Assembly: GCA_000442015.1 (NCBI GenBank)
Contig: KE561047.1
Span: forward strand, 141,341 to 205,340
Direction of reading: 5' to 3'
Length of the DNA stretch: 64,000 nucleotides
DNA from: Rozella allomycis CSF55
Lineage: Eukaryota > Rozellomycota
Shown here: positions 54,229 through 64,000 of the stretch, piece after piece
How the letters are laid out: each line of letters opens with the position of its first letter
Numbering within the stretch: position 1 is the first letter of the stretch
Notes under the pieces: generated by a model
Told to the model about the DNA's origin: nothing
The model's database searches: none
The model's input: only the letters and a program-made list of their open reading frames with translations
Program-made: the position numbers and the translations under genes

Positions 54229-56288
54229 TTAATCATCTTCTGTCAACATTCTAATTTCTTCTTCTAGAGCTTTGAGCTGTTCTTCGCTGGTTATTAGATT
54301 TGAACCTTCCATATTTTCAAAGTCCGCGTCATTTTCATCATCTAATGCACCCATGAACCCTTTTGTTGAAAATAACAATTCATCATTTTCCAGCTCATCT
54401 TCAGCGATTTTCATTTCTTGACCATCTAAATTAAATGTATTTTCAATTTCTTCATTTGTATTGTTTTCATTTGCATTATTTGATTCATTTGTATTGTTCA
54501 ATTCATTTATATTGTTTAATTCATTTGAATTGTTTATTTCTACATCTATTTCTGCATTTTCTGAATTTGTATTTTCATTTTCCATTTCTTGATCTTCTAA
54601 ACCCTGGTTAAGATCTGAATCCGAATTTTCGGAATCTACAGTATCTTGAGTGCCAGTTTCACAAGTAGAATCAATTGACGATTCATTATCTGATGCTGCT
54701 TGAAAATCTTCATCCTCTGAAGAATCATATTCCAACAAGGCTTGAGAATGATTGGCAGTGTTAGATTCAAGGGCGTTTTCTAGCCAAATATCTCTAATCT
54801 TAATGGGGACTCTAGCGGATGCAAAGAGATAACGATGAGGACGAAAAAATTCAATGGTGTTTGAAATGTAGCTGCAAGAGAATTCAGATATCTTTTCCAA
54901 GTAAGAATCCCAGCCAGCCATTTGACACAAGTTTACAATAATTTCATCACAATTGCCAAGTAGTTCAACATCAAATTCATGATGTCTACATGTTTCTCGA
55001 TTAATGTAAACTTGAGGTACATTTGGTGGAATATATTCTATTGTCAAATATTGTAATCAATTACCTAGAATGCTTGCTACCGGTTGGACTTTCAAAGAAG
55101 ATCCAATAACAATAACAAGATCCACTTGAATTTTATCAGAGTTTAATGCATCATCAAAAGTAGAAGGAAGTTTCTCACCAAAAAATACAATGTCTGGCTT
55201 TATTACTCCTTGTTCACAAGTAGAACACTTTGGAACAACTCCATTGAACACTTCTGCTCTAATATCTTCAGAAGAAAACTTTTGTGAACAATTCAAACAC
55301 GTTGCAGAAGCAAATGATCCATGGCATTGGATTACTCGCTCTATCCCTGCAACTTGTTCTAATGTGTCGATATTTTGTGTATAATTTCTCAAAAGCTTAG
55401 ATTGCAGCTCAAGAAGTCTAATAAAATAATGTGTTATAGATGGTGTATAATTTCCAGGGTATAATTCTTTAGCGAAAGAATAAAATGGACGAGGGTCATA
55501 TTTAAAGTAATCAATATCAAACATCACCTCTGGCTCAGGTAGATCATACTCATCTTTCAGTCTCTTATAAATCCCATTCTCAGATCTAAAATCTGGTATC
55601 CCACATGAAACAGAAATCTTCTCATCCACATTAAAACCTTTTACCCCTGCGCCTGTAAGAACCAGAATGTTCTTCTTATCAGACAAAAGTCTAACTACAT
55701 CGCTTATTGAATTTACATGAGACAACTTTTTTCTCTTTTGATGCTTAGGCAACATGTATTGCTGAAACACAATCCATAAAAATTCATCATCCTCATTCAT
55801 TATCTCACCCTAGTTAATTTAAAATTATCATCTTACCAATTCTAGCCCAAAAAGTGATATCAGCATTCGAATATCAGTCTTTTCCTTTTTATGATATTCT
55901 AAAAATGAATGCACACCTTTCAAAACCTCACATAATTAATACCTTTTGATTTGATTTCTTCAACTAATACTTTATACATCTCTTCCCGCACCTCTTCTTC
56001 ATTTTCCATATCCTCAACCATTTCTTGTTGTGAAATTTCATTCATATCAACAAAAACACTCTCCTCTTCAACCTGATCATTATTTATCGTTTCTAAAATA
56101 TCCTCTTCCCTACCTGCTGCGTCGGCTTCAACATCAACATCATCAACAGAAAGAAGCGGATCGACCTCACTCTCAATTACATCCTCCGGGTCATACAGAA
56201 ATGGTATTGCCATTTCTATATCCTCTTGTTTTGCCTTTTTTGATGAACCGTCAGAATCGTGCTCTGGTGACCGTTTGTTTGAATTCAT
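54229..56288 (-). CDS. SIRT1/Sir2-class NAD-dependent deacetylase
   Basis: Introns of 26, 27, 27 and 27 nt; 650 residues. Acidic N terminus (with RSPEHDSDGSSKKAK), then SIRT1-type lead-in, VLTGAGISVSCGIPDFRS, TQNIDTLE, catalytic His in CHGSFAS, zinc Cys pairs CLNC and CSTC, VIGSSLKV. The intron inside GAG|ISVS is 27 nt and stop-free, so an unspliced reading would insert nine residues into the NAD-binding loop. The C-terminal tail is Asn/Glu-rich with ELNN-type minisatellite repeats. Nuclear histone deacetylase and silencing role is inferred from family. Confidence 0.93.
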
Positions 56289-56399
56289 AACCCTGGTTTT
56301 TTGAATGGAAAATTCGGAAACCAAATTTTGGCGCCAATATACAATAAATAAGGCGCTGTTACACAAATAATAAACAATGTAATGCAGAAATAAATTTTA

Positions 56400-58535
56400 T
56401 TAGAGTGAACACAGAGACAATTTCGCAAACCTTCCAAATGACCAGTTCGGATGCTTTATCATTACAATAGGTTCTTCAAAGTCAATCCTACGACAATACT
56501 CTACAAATTTTAAGCTTGAAACATATCCTATTGCAAAAGATTTGCCTTTAGAAAAGGAATAACTTCCTGTTGTCGTGAAACCTATCATTTGATCGTTGCA
56601 AGGAACTGGCAATGTAGCATCTTTTTTCATTTGCTCTTTATCAAAGTCTTCGAGAATTTTATCGTCGTCACCTTCAAAATCCGGTAGCTCTGCGGGCTTG
56701 GTAGAGGTGCAAAGTTCAAACAGTTCAATATCTTGTTCGTTCAAACTGAAGATTTGCATGTAATCAACAGCACTGCCACCATAATCAAATGAAACAGATA
56801 CAGCTACAATAGAAGACGAAAAATTAAACGATCCCTTGAGAAACTGTTCAGCTACACTTTGGCAACTTGAAGTGTCCGTGTTAACAACTTGATTGAATAG
56901 TTCAGGAATGAATGCCCCTTGTAAAATCCATGGCTCCGACAAACCAATGACATCCCAGTCTGGACCAAATGGAGCCAAAGTATTCAACTTTTTAAAGTTT
57001 GGCCGCTTGGCTGGAGGTTTTTTGTTATATTCCATTTCAGTTTCTGTGATTATAGTATCCCACCATTTTTCACCAGAATCAGTCGTTAAATAGTCATCAG
57101 GAAAGAAAGGTTTTTCTGATTCATAAAATAAAAAATGTCTCTCCCGTAACCCAGCTATACGCACTCCTGCAAAATGAAACAATCGAAGAAATTCTGTAGA
57201 ATAACACTTTGGCAAAACCAAAAGAGTAGAATTATTACTATCTAACATTGGGTTGTATGATAACATGATTGGAATGGACGGATCAATGGCGGGATCATTT
57301 TCAAGTTTGGACCCTGGAATTTCTAACTTTGACTTTCTGGCATTAATTTCACATTCCTTCAACTTTCCATTTTCTAATGCTTTTAAATAATCTTGATTAA
57401 ATAATTTTCCTGAATCTTCTGTCTTAAAATCCCCTTCGTCATCTAGCATATTTTCATTATCATCTTCAACTTCTTGGAAATGTACGGGATATTTCAGTCT
57501 TGGGTCTTCTACTTCTAAGTGTATTGTTTCAGGCGATTGTCTTAAATGAGTCCATTCTAATTGAATAGCAGCATCATGCGATCGAATGGTTTGTTTCAAA
57601 ATTGGGAGGGTTAGAGGCCCATGAAATTCAAATAATGAAAGTTTATCATTCAAATTATAATCAATTTCTTTTAATTCAAATAAATATTTTTACGATTGGC
57701 AACAAAAATTTCACATAAAGCGTCATGACTTGAAGGATGAACCCAAAGGGAAAGAAGGTCATCATTAATCCATTGAAACATCAAGGGGCAAATCATAGAA
57801 GTTGGATAACGTTCATACAAGAAAGTTCTTTGTAAATGTTTTCGTGATCTGGACTCTTCTGCCAAAGGAGTAGGACAATTCAAATCAAAAAACGAATTTA
57901 ATTTCTCTGCATTCTGTAAATTCAACGTGAAGCATTTAAAATAGCTCAAATCAATCATTACACTTCTATGCAAACTGTCACGATAAATCGCTCTTCTTCC
58001 TTTGTCATTTGGATGCAACGGAACGCGATAACCCCATAAATTCGCCATGTGAAACCTTTTTGCATGCCAAATATGTGTTTCAAGCCATTTTTTGTCATCT
58101 AAAATATAATATGCCATTAATTCTACTTTGTCTGTTAGCGAAAAATTCTCTAAGATTATGTTTATTCTTTCTTCTCTGTCTACGATTTAATGGTTTTGTG
58201 TTCTTTGAATTCTATTATCGTCAGCGATTTAAATTACCTTTGGGCGGAAATTCTTTGGAATTCGCTTTGGATTATGACTCGCGGCGCGACGTCTCATGTG
58301 TTTGGGCAAGGTTTGAAATATCATCTTGGTCGAGTTTCTGCTTATTTACTATAACCACTTTTTACTTTTCACTCAATGCATTATTCAAGTTGTGAATTTC
58401 CCAAGCTCTGGCTTTAACAAATTCCTCAGAGTTTAGCATAATTAAAGACGCAAGAGAATTAACTGGTGGAGAAGGTTTCTCTTGTTTTTCATTTCCTTTC
58501 TTTTTTTGAGCTTTCGCAGGAAAAGAAATATTCAT
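56400..58535 (-). CDS. POP1: RNase P/MRP protein subunit POP1
   Basis: Large protein subunit of RNase P and RNase MRP, needed for tRNA and rRNA processing. Introns of 28, 26, 28 and 26 nt; 675 residues. N-terminal POP1 region: EEFVKARAWEIHNLNNAL, KHMRRRAASHNPKR, WHAKRFHMANLWGYRVPL, DLSYFKC; POPLD-type middle block SYNPMLDSNNSTLLVLPKC and HFAGVRIAGLRE; C terminus TTGSYSFSKGKSFAIGYV. Shorter than yeast POP1 (~875). The start codon lies 12 bases from the divergent METTL25 start codon. Confidence 0.92.
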
Positions 58536-58547
58536 GAAATTTACGAA

Positions 58548-59878
58548 ATGAAAAATGACTTGAAAAATGTTGCAGAAGTAATTAGCAAATGTGTGGCCTT
58601 TATTAATTCATACAGAGAGTTTCTTGGATGCCATATTGTTGAATTTTATGAAAAGAATTTGTGGAATACAGTTTTTCCACATGAATGGAGATCATATTTT
58701 GAAGAGACTTGTTTCAATGAAGAAATGGCAAATGATTTAGTTTTAAAGTTTTTGGAAGAAAAAGACTTTAAAGATTTCCCTGAGACTTTAAGAATATATT
58801 TGAAAACCTGTCTTGATCTCTCCATTTTCCATAATCCCGAGTATCAAAAGGATCTATTTGAAACTTCGATACCTTATCCACAAAAATATGAAAAGAAAAT
58901 ACCAGAGTTACTTAAGGTCGGCATGAACGACAAAAAGATACACGAAGTAAGCAAATTATGTAGTTTCTTGGATTTTATCTCGAAAGACCTTGATTTAGAT
59001 TTCGTCATTGACGTGGGTTGTGGAAAGGGATATCTTACTTCGGCTCTGGCACTATTAATGAGAGAATCGCGGATTGTGGGCTTTGACTATAGCTCTACTC
59101 AAATATCTGGTGCAATCGGAAGGTGTGATTTAATAACAAAGAAATCGAGAGGAAAGCTTCAGTTTGATAATTTATGTTTCAAAGAATCATTTGTAGACAA
59201 GGTACTTTTGAATAAAGAGCAACAACCTTTTGTGCTTACTTCATTGCACTCCTGTGGTAATCTGTCTTCCACAATGATCGCTACATTTTGTGAAAACTCC
59301 AACTGCAAAATGCTTTTGAATGTTGGATGCTGTTATAATATGCTTACAGAAAAGCATGATAATGAGAATTTTGGATTCCCTTTGTCTAGTGTGCTTATTA
59401 ATGCTGGGTTTTCACTGGGAAGTAGGATGAAGAATTTAGCTTGTCATTTTCCAGAGAGCATTTTAGATTCAAAGGAAGAAATTACAAAGCACCATTATAG
59501 AGCCATGCTACAAGTAAAGGTGCATTTGAGATTGTTATCAAGATTTTATTAAAGCGCAAGGGCATTGAAGATGTAAAAGTAGAAAGAAATAGAACCCATA
59601 AAACCTGGGGTGATTATTTAAAATCAATTAGTAAAAGTACAAATGTATCTGGCATTACCGACGATCACGATGTGGAAGCCGATTTCGGTAAGGACAAGTG
59701 TAGGCTACTGATATTTTTTGCCCTCAAAGTGGTTTCTAGTTCAGTTTTGGAATCACTCATTATATTAGATAGGTTATTGTATCTATTAGAAAACGGTCAT
59801 GACGCTAAATTAGTCAATATTTTTGACAGAGCGGTCAGTCCTAGGTGTATTGCCATTTTAGCGCATAAAACTAAATAA
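58548..59878 (+). CDS. METTL25/RRNAD1-family methyltransferase
   Basis: One 29-nt intron; 433 residues. SAM-binding motif VIDVGCGKGYLTSALAL followed by VVGFD-like RIVGFDYSS, then LTSLHSCGNLSSTMIATF and the Cys motif LLNVGCCYNML with FPLSS, all diagnostic of the METTL25 family. C-terminal block LDRLLYLLENG and SPRCIAILAHKTK also fits. Some members methylate an arginine of ribosomal protein uS13-type targets in yeast work I recall only vaguely, so no substrate is claimed. The first ATG was used; upstream frame has only TTG. Confidence 0.85.
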
Positions 59879-60073
59879 AATATTTGCATTTCCGTTTTTG
59901 TTCAATATAATCTTTAACTAATAACTTCTCAAAATACAAATATCTCGCCCAAAATAGATGAAGTCGATATGAATAGCTGTCTTTACAGATTAATTAAACA
60001 TCTTTGGCTTCAACCAGGCGAGTGCGTTCATTTTTTGAAAAATAAAAAGTAATTGCTTTGGAATAAACCAATT

Positions 60074-60394
60074 TTATATCATAAAATCAGCAACTGCTTT
60101 AATAAATGAATTCCACAGCTTGGGGAATCCCCCATCATCATACGTTTCTATCATATAATCATCCCTCTTCCACTGTATTTCTCGGTGGTCATTGATCGAC
60201 AAACATTCATCAAGAACACCCTTAACATTATCTAATCGATACGACAGCGAATTGATCTTTAGAACTCTGTACATGGACAAAAATGTCACTGCGCTAGAAG
60301 CAAATAAAACGCCCGTTCCAAATCCAGTGATAGCTTGCATAGGTTGGATTTTGAGTTTTGGATACCGGAATTTCAAATTACAAATTTCCCTCAT
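60074..60394 (-). CDS. Small protein with one membrane helix, unknown
   Basis: 106 codons from MREICNLKFRYPKLKIQPMQ. A single hydrophobic segment (GFGTGVLFASSAVTFLSMY, residues ~22-42) follows a basic N terminus, and the C terminus contains PKLWNSFIKAVADF. Small single-span mitochondrial inner membrane proteins such as MICOS subunits Mic12/Mic13 look like this, but similarity is too weak to assign. Its start codon overlaps the EMC4 start codon on the other strand; an inner Met (QAITGF) could be the real start. Confidence 0.5.
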   Translation of the reverse strand: MREICNLKFRYPKLKIQPMQAITGFGTGVLFASSAVTFLSMYRVLKINSLSYRLDNVKGVLDECLSINDHREIQWKRDDYMIETYDDGGFPKLWNSFIKAVADFMI

Positions 60395-60945
60395 GATCAA
60401 GATTAAATTTCCACCAAAAAGTAGCTTGAGCTTTGAAAATCCTCCTGGTTTTGATTTTAAATCAAAACCAACCAGAAAACCTGAAAAACAAGGATCAATA
60501 GCGAATTTAAAAGCGAAAGTAAGTGATTAAAGATATTTAGGAAGTAGAAAGCATGGGATGCTGCATTAGCGCCAGGAAAAAGTATTTTTATGACGCTGTT
60601 CATGTTGTGGATGTCAGGTTCATCAGTGCAAATATTCAGTTTGATGATAACTGGAATGTCGTTGTACAATCCAATAAAGGCACTTTGCCAATTGAATAAC
60701 AGTAAAGCAATTTTCCCGTTGAAATAGTATTCTCGGCATTTGAATCAAAAGGAGAATCCTTCTTTATGCAAAAAGTTACATTTGCCTTTTTTCAACTCCT
60801 CACATTGCTTATAGGACTATATAAATGTTCAAATCTTGGTCTTTTGCCAACTTCAACTTCTGATTGGCTTTCGTTTTACGATGAAAAGGTAAAAATGCTT
60901 CCAAAGTTCAACAAGACGAATGAAATCGTCGGTTACGTTATATGA
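60393..60945 (+). CDS. EMC4: ER membrane protein complex subunit 4 (EMC4)
   Basis: Part of the EMC insertase for tail-anchored and multipass membrane proteins. Introns of 29 and 26 nt; 165 residues. KAWDAALAPGKSIFMTLFML, WMSGSSVQIFS, NPIKALCQLN, GLYKCSNLGLLPTSTSDWLSF are the family blocks, with two to three hydrophobic helices. A further 27-nt GT...AG stretch near the end is stop-free and may or may not be spliced. The start ATG shares two bases with the CAT of the divergent neighbour. Confidence 0.92.
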
Positions 60946-61057
60946 ATTGCTCACCGTGATTAAATGCAAAGCTCTCATACGTTTTTAATATAAATTCAAC
61001 ATTTTTATAAATCCTTGGTAATAATAATGGTTAATGAACTACAATAATTACAAACTT

Positions 61058-62473
61058 TTATTCCTTTCTGGATTGGCATTCCGATGCTTGACAGTAAAAG
61101 GATAAAACTAATTTCATGGTTTCAATTTCTTGAAGTTCCTCCATCAGTAGCGGTGTCTTCCACCCCCAAGATTGATTGTTTTTAAAAGTTTTCCCCTCCA
61201 TTTTAAGAATGGGTTCATTTATGGAAATTGGTGCGTAGTAAAGGTTCATTTTAGCATTAAATATATACTTTGACGTATTTTTCGCCTTCAAATATATGTT
61301 TAAGGTATCATCAGATTCAATGTTAAGAAACCAGCACCATTCTACACCTTGGTACTTAAAATTCACTAATTCTATTCTTTCTTCGTGCGGAAATTTCCAC
61401 CACTTATATTTAATAGAGACACAGCACCTATAAGGTGTTGCAAAGCCTAATTCGTTTGCCTGTAGGAACATTGACTCTACCAAGCGGTCTTCTTTTACTC
61501 TATGTAGTTCAAGTGGCCCCAATTGATGAAAATTTACATTTTCTTGCAGAATGTCCAAATGATGGCATGCTTTATTGTCTTTTTCAAGAATCCCACATTC
61601 AGATTCAAACAAAAGTGCCCGCCACTGGGTTACTGCATCATCCAACGACACAAATCCATTTGATAGCCGTTTCGCACATACATCTCTAATTACGCAATAT
61701 CTTCGAAATTCGCTTTTTGCCCAAAGGGCAGAGGATGAACAAAAAGCTTCGAAAAATGGATCAGGTGAAATTAGAAGGGCAATCTCAAACGCTTTAATAT
61801 TTTCTGCATCACTATGGCCAACAAGCATCTGAGACAATAATTGGTCGTATAAATCATGAAATAAATATTTCTCTGGTAATACTTCTGTAATTTTCTTTAA
61901 ATTCTTCATGAGTATGGTCCAATTTGAGGGGTTGTTGCATTCTCGTTTATAATGTACTAAAGCTTCCGACAGCCATTGAGACATTTGTAAAATCAATGAT
62001 CCTATGATAACAAAAGTACAAGTTGTTGATGTCCATCTGACTGTGTGTCCATACAGCATCCTTGTGACTAGTTTGATCCCGTTTTCCATTATATCACTAT
62101 GGGTCGGTAGAACCTTTATCATATTAGAGCTAGGCTCATATTCAAAAAATGAAGTCATAACTGTTGATTTTTGATTAAATAGTGCATGAAAGGTCGGGGA
62201 TTGACACAAGACAATCTTATGGAGTGCTATAGATCTCTGTTGTATATATAAAATGCAATCTGTAAAAGCACCTTTTATAAAGCCATTTGAATACAGTGAA
62301 AATTTAGAGTCTGAAGAAAGAGGAGTCGAAAAATCTGTTTCGAAATGATTTTCAAGAAGTGAAACAAACGAAGCCGACGAATTTGTTTCCGTTTGTTCAG
62401 AAATCGGCTCGAATGAATAAGAGGTAGATTTCTTCATTTGCTTTTTACTGCTATTAAATGTCATGAATCGCAT
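61058..62473 (-). CDS. BTB/POZ-domain protein
   Basis: Intronless, 471 codons. After a Ser/Thr-rich N terminus the BTB fold begins at FTDCILYIQQRSIALHKIVLCQSPTFHALF (residues ~68-98). A BACK-like helical region follows, then a beta-rich C-terminal half (YRCCVSIKYKWWKFPHEERI, WCWFLNIESDDTLNIYLKA) that resembles a MATH- or PHR-like beta sandwich. Fungal BTB proteins of this layout exist but are uncharacterised; adaptor for Cul3 ubiquitin ligase is a possibility. Start MRFMTFN; the second Met is equally possible. Confidence 0.75.
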   Translation of the reverse strand: MRFMTFNSSKKQMKKSTSYSFEPISEQTETNSSASFVSLLENHFETDFSTPLSSDSKFSLYSNGFIKGAFTDCILYIQQRSIALHKIVLCQSPTFHALFNQKSTVMTSFFEYEPSSNMIKVLPTHSDIMENGIKLVTRMLYGHTVRWTSTTCTFVIIGSLILQMSQWLSEALVHYKRECNNPSNWTILMKNLKKITEVLPEKYLFHDLYDQLLSQMLVGHSDAENIKAFEIALLISPDPFFEAFCSSSALWAKSEFRRYCVIRDVCAKRLSNGFVSLDDAVTQWRALLFESECGILEKDNKACHHLDILQENVNFHQLGPLELHRVKEDRLVESMFLQANELGFATPYRCCVSIKYKWWKFPHEERIELVNFKYQGVEWCWFLNIESDDTLNIYLKAKNTSKYIFNAKMNLYYAPISINEPILKMEGKTFKNNQSWGWKTPLLMEELQEIETMKLVLSFYCQASECQSRKE

Positions 62474-62606
62474 TCAGCAGAACGTGTCGGACAATCGGAC
62501 TTGGAATTTTCGGTCGAGACTTTAAATGATTTTGGCAGATCATATTGACTTAAAAATGGAGAGTAAAATATATAGTCCTTCAATCATCAAACTATAAGAA
62601 TTTCAT

Positions 62607-63137
62607 TTATTCTTTAAGAAATTTGGACAAATCAGAAAAACCTTCCTTCTTCTTGAAAGTTGAATCCTGTAAAACAGATTGAGTAGCATCGTTTGAATAG
62701 TCGGATACCCATTCTGCAAAAGTAGAATTATCCTAAATACAATATGTGCAAAAAACTTACATGAGTAACTCTCTTAAGACGAATTGTATGGATGGCACTC
62801 ATGCAATGAGTTGGTGGATTGCTTTCAATGAGTTCATAAGTTATGAAATGTTGCAAATCTATTGGAATTGTTGGGTAAAATTTACCTGAAAGTTCAACAA
62901 TTCTAATCTTTTGAATGGTACCATCTTTGTAAGTAACCTTTTTCAATGCTCCGACTATGTTAAACTATATTAAATATCATACCACCAGTTCCTTCGGAGT
63001 CCACGGTAGCGACGGTTGTAAGCCATTTAAAATCAAGGGGGCGAATAATATCCCAAATCTATGAAATGTAAAATCTGAATCTATACCTTGTTTTCAGGAG
63101 TTTTGAAAACTCTAGTTTCAGAAATATGTGTTGCCAT
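62607..63137 (-). CDS. SRPBCC (START/Bet v 1-like) family protein
   Basis: Three 28-nt introns; 148 residues. The pattern IWDIIRPLDFKWLTTVATVDSEGTG, VGALKKVTYKDGTIQKIRIVELS, ITYELIESNPP, IRLKRVTHDNSTFAEWVSDYS fits the polyketide cyclase/dehydrase-like SRPBCC fold, a small hydrophobic-ligand-binding cavity protein. Ligand unknown. Without splicing the gene breaks into short frames, because each intron carries stops. Confidence 0.75.
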
Positions 63138-63297
63138 TTTCTTCGGTTGTTATTGCAAGGGTAGTAGGCAAGCAATTGAGAACTTCTTGGAAACACGATC
63201 GATGAAACAAAATAGACGAATAAATTTAAACTATTTTTTTCCATTTATTAGAAAACCTAATATTTGAACCTAACATTTATGAAAATTCGCATTTCAA

Positions 63298-64000
63298 ATG
63301 CAGGTGCAAGACGAGGCCTATGCTGAACCAAATGTAGTTGATGCCATAATGTCATCCTGGAAAACCCGCCTTACAGAAGACGAAAGAGTGAAGCTTTCAT
63401 TGATGCTACTAGAAGGATTGCCGACTCAATATTTGTCATTTGTGATTTCAGATCTTACTTCGCATATTCATACAGATATTATTAGAAATCTGCCTTATGA
63501 GATTAGTTTGAAGGTACTTTCCTACTTGGAACCTAGATCAATTGTGAATTGTAGCTTAGTGAGCAAATATTGGTATAAAATATGCCACGACAATAATTTA
63601 TGGAAAAAAGTGTATTCAAGGAAAAGTAATTGTTATAATGTTGAAAGATTTAGACTTTAACAAAGAGATTCCATGTTGGAATAGCGCTAATTCCGAGAGA
63701 ATTCATGATAGCATTGTTCGTGGAAATAAATCAGAGTCAGAAAGTGAATGGCTTCAAATGTATATTAACCACACTAGAGTATCTAATAATTGGAAATCTT
63801 CAAAGTATCAGCCAAGTCGAGTAAAAACGTTTGCTGGGCATGATGATGCTGTTTATAGTTTACAATTTGATGATAAAAAGATGATTACAGGCTCACGAGA
63901 CCGAAGTATAAAAATCATAAATCTTGAAACTTTTGAGCAAACTAAACATTTGGAAGGACACGAAGGTTCTGTTCTTTGCCTTCACTTTATGGATGATATG
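63298..64000 (+). CDS. F-box/WD40 protein, 5' part
   Basis: Runs off the right edge. One 28-nt intron in the visible part. F-box at residues ~65-110 (LPYEISLKVLSYLEPRSIVNCSLVSKYWYKIC), then the first WD repeats: HDDAVYSLQFDDKKMITGSRDRSIKI and HEGSVLCLHF. Domain order is that of Cdc4/Met30/Pop1-type SCF ubiquitin ligase receptors. Which one cannot be told without the rest of the propeller. Start ATG immediately follows AAATGCAG, so an upstream exon ending there is a possible alternative. Confidence 0.85.

Overview
The window is nuclear DNA from a compact, AT-rich eukaryote. Many protein genes are packed on both strands, often only tens of bases or less apart, and almost every interrupted gene is broken by tiny GT-AG introns of about 25-35 nt (mostly 26-30). 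About ninety such introns could be placed by hand, and removing them restores conserved family sequence. Gene content is fungal or near-fungal: GWT1-type GPI acyltransferase, tyrosinase, Sel1-repeat protein, FNT transporter. It is also flagellated: centrin, a DNAL4-type axonemal dynein light chain and an ARMH1-like armadillo protein. Together this suggests a zoosporic early-diverging fungus or relative (Rozella/Cryptomycota-like). That placement is inference; no ribosomal RNA is present to settle it.

Layout. 1-9.6 kb: 3' end of a rhodopsin-like GPCR, truncated and intact tRNA-Ser copies, centrin, a coiled-coil gene, a small membrane protein, an unknown gene, and a large secreted protein broken by an assembly gap. 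9.9-16.7 kb: ARMH1-like protein, a giant Ser/Asp-rich Nopp140/SRP40 protein, a probably mitochondrial DEAD-box helicase, a PH-domain protein. 16.9-23.2 kb: tRNA-Pro, alpha/beta hydrolase, prenylated coiled-coil protein, DTWD tRNA modification enzyme, ankyrin-RasGEF. 23.6-29.4 kb: tyrosinase carrying a 400-bp insertion, GET3, then a repeat-rich accessory stretch with tandem repeats, a broken copy of the alpha/beta hydrolase, a small insertion, a possible retroelement remnant and two assembly gaps.

29.4-47.2 kb is dense housekeeping: Rpn6, Ras, GDP-mannose dehydratase, CSB/Rad26, a Cys-rich secreted protein, mitochondrial uL13, FNT channel, PSMA4, uL2, Sel1 protein, a BK/Slo-like channel, eIF3m, DNAL4. 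47.3-64 kb: a 1726-residue type I membrane protein built from phase-1 exon modules, GWT1, a SIRT1-class sirtuin, POP1, METTL25-like methyltransferase, a small membrane protein, EMC4, a BTB protein, an SRPBCC protein and the start of an F-box/WD40 protein.

Functional links are mostly by process. Ras and an ankyrin-RasGEF could form a signalling pair; centrin, DNAL4 and ARMH1 point to the flagellum; GET3, EMC4 and GWT1 serve the ER; Rpn6 and PSMA4 the proteasome. The most unusual items are the tandem double-length introns, the Slo-type channel without a GYG selectivity filter, the frame-restoring insertion in tyrosinase, and divergent genes whose start codons overlap.
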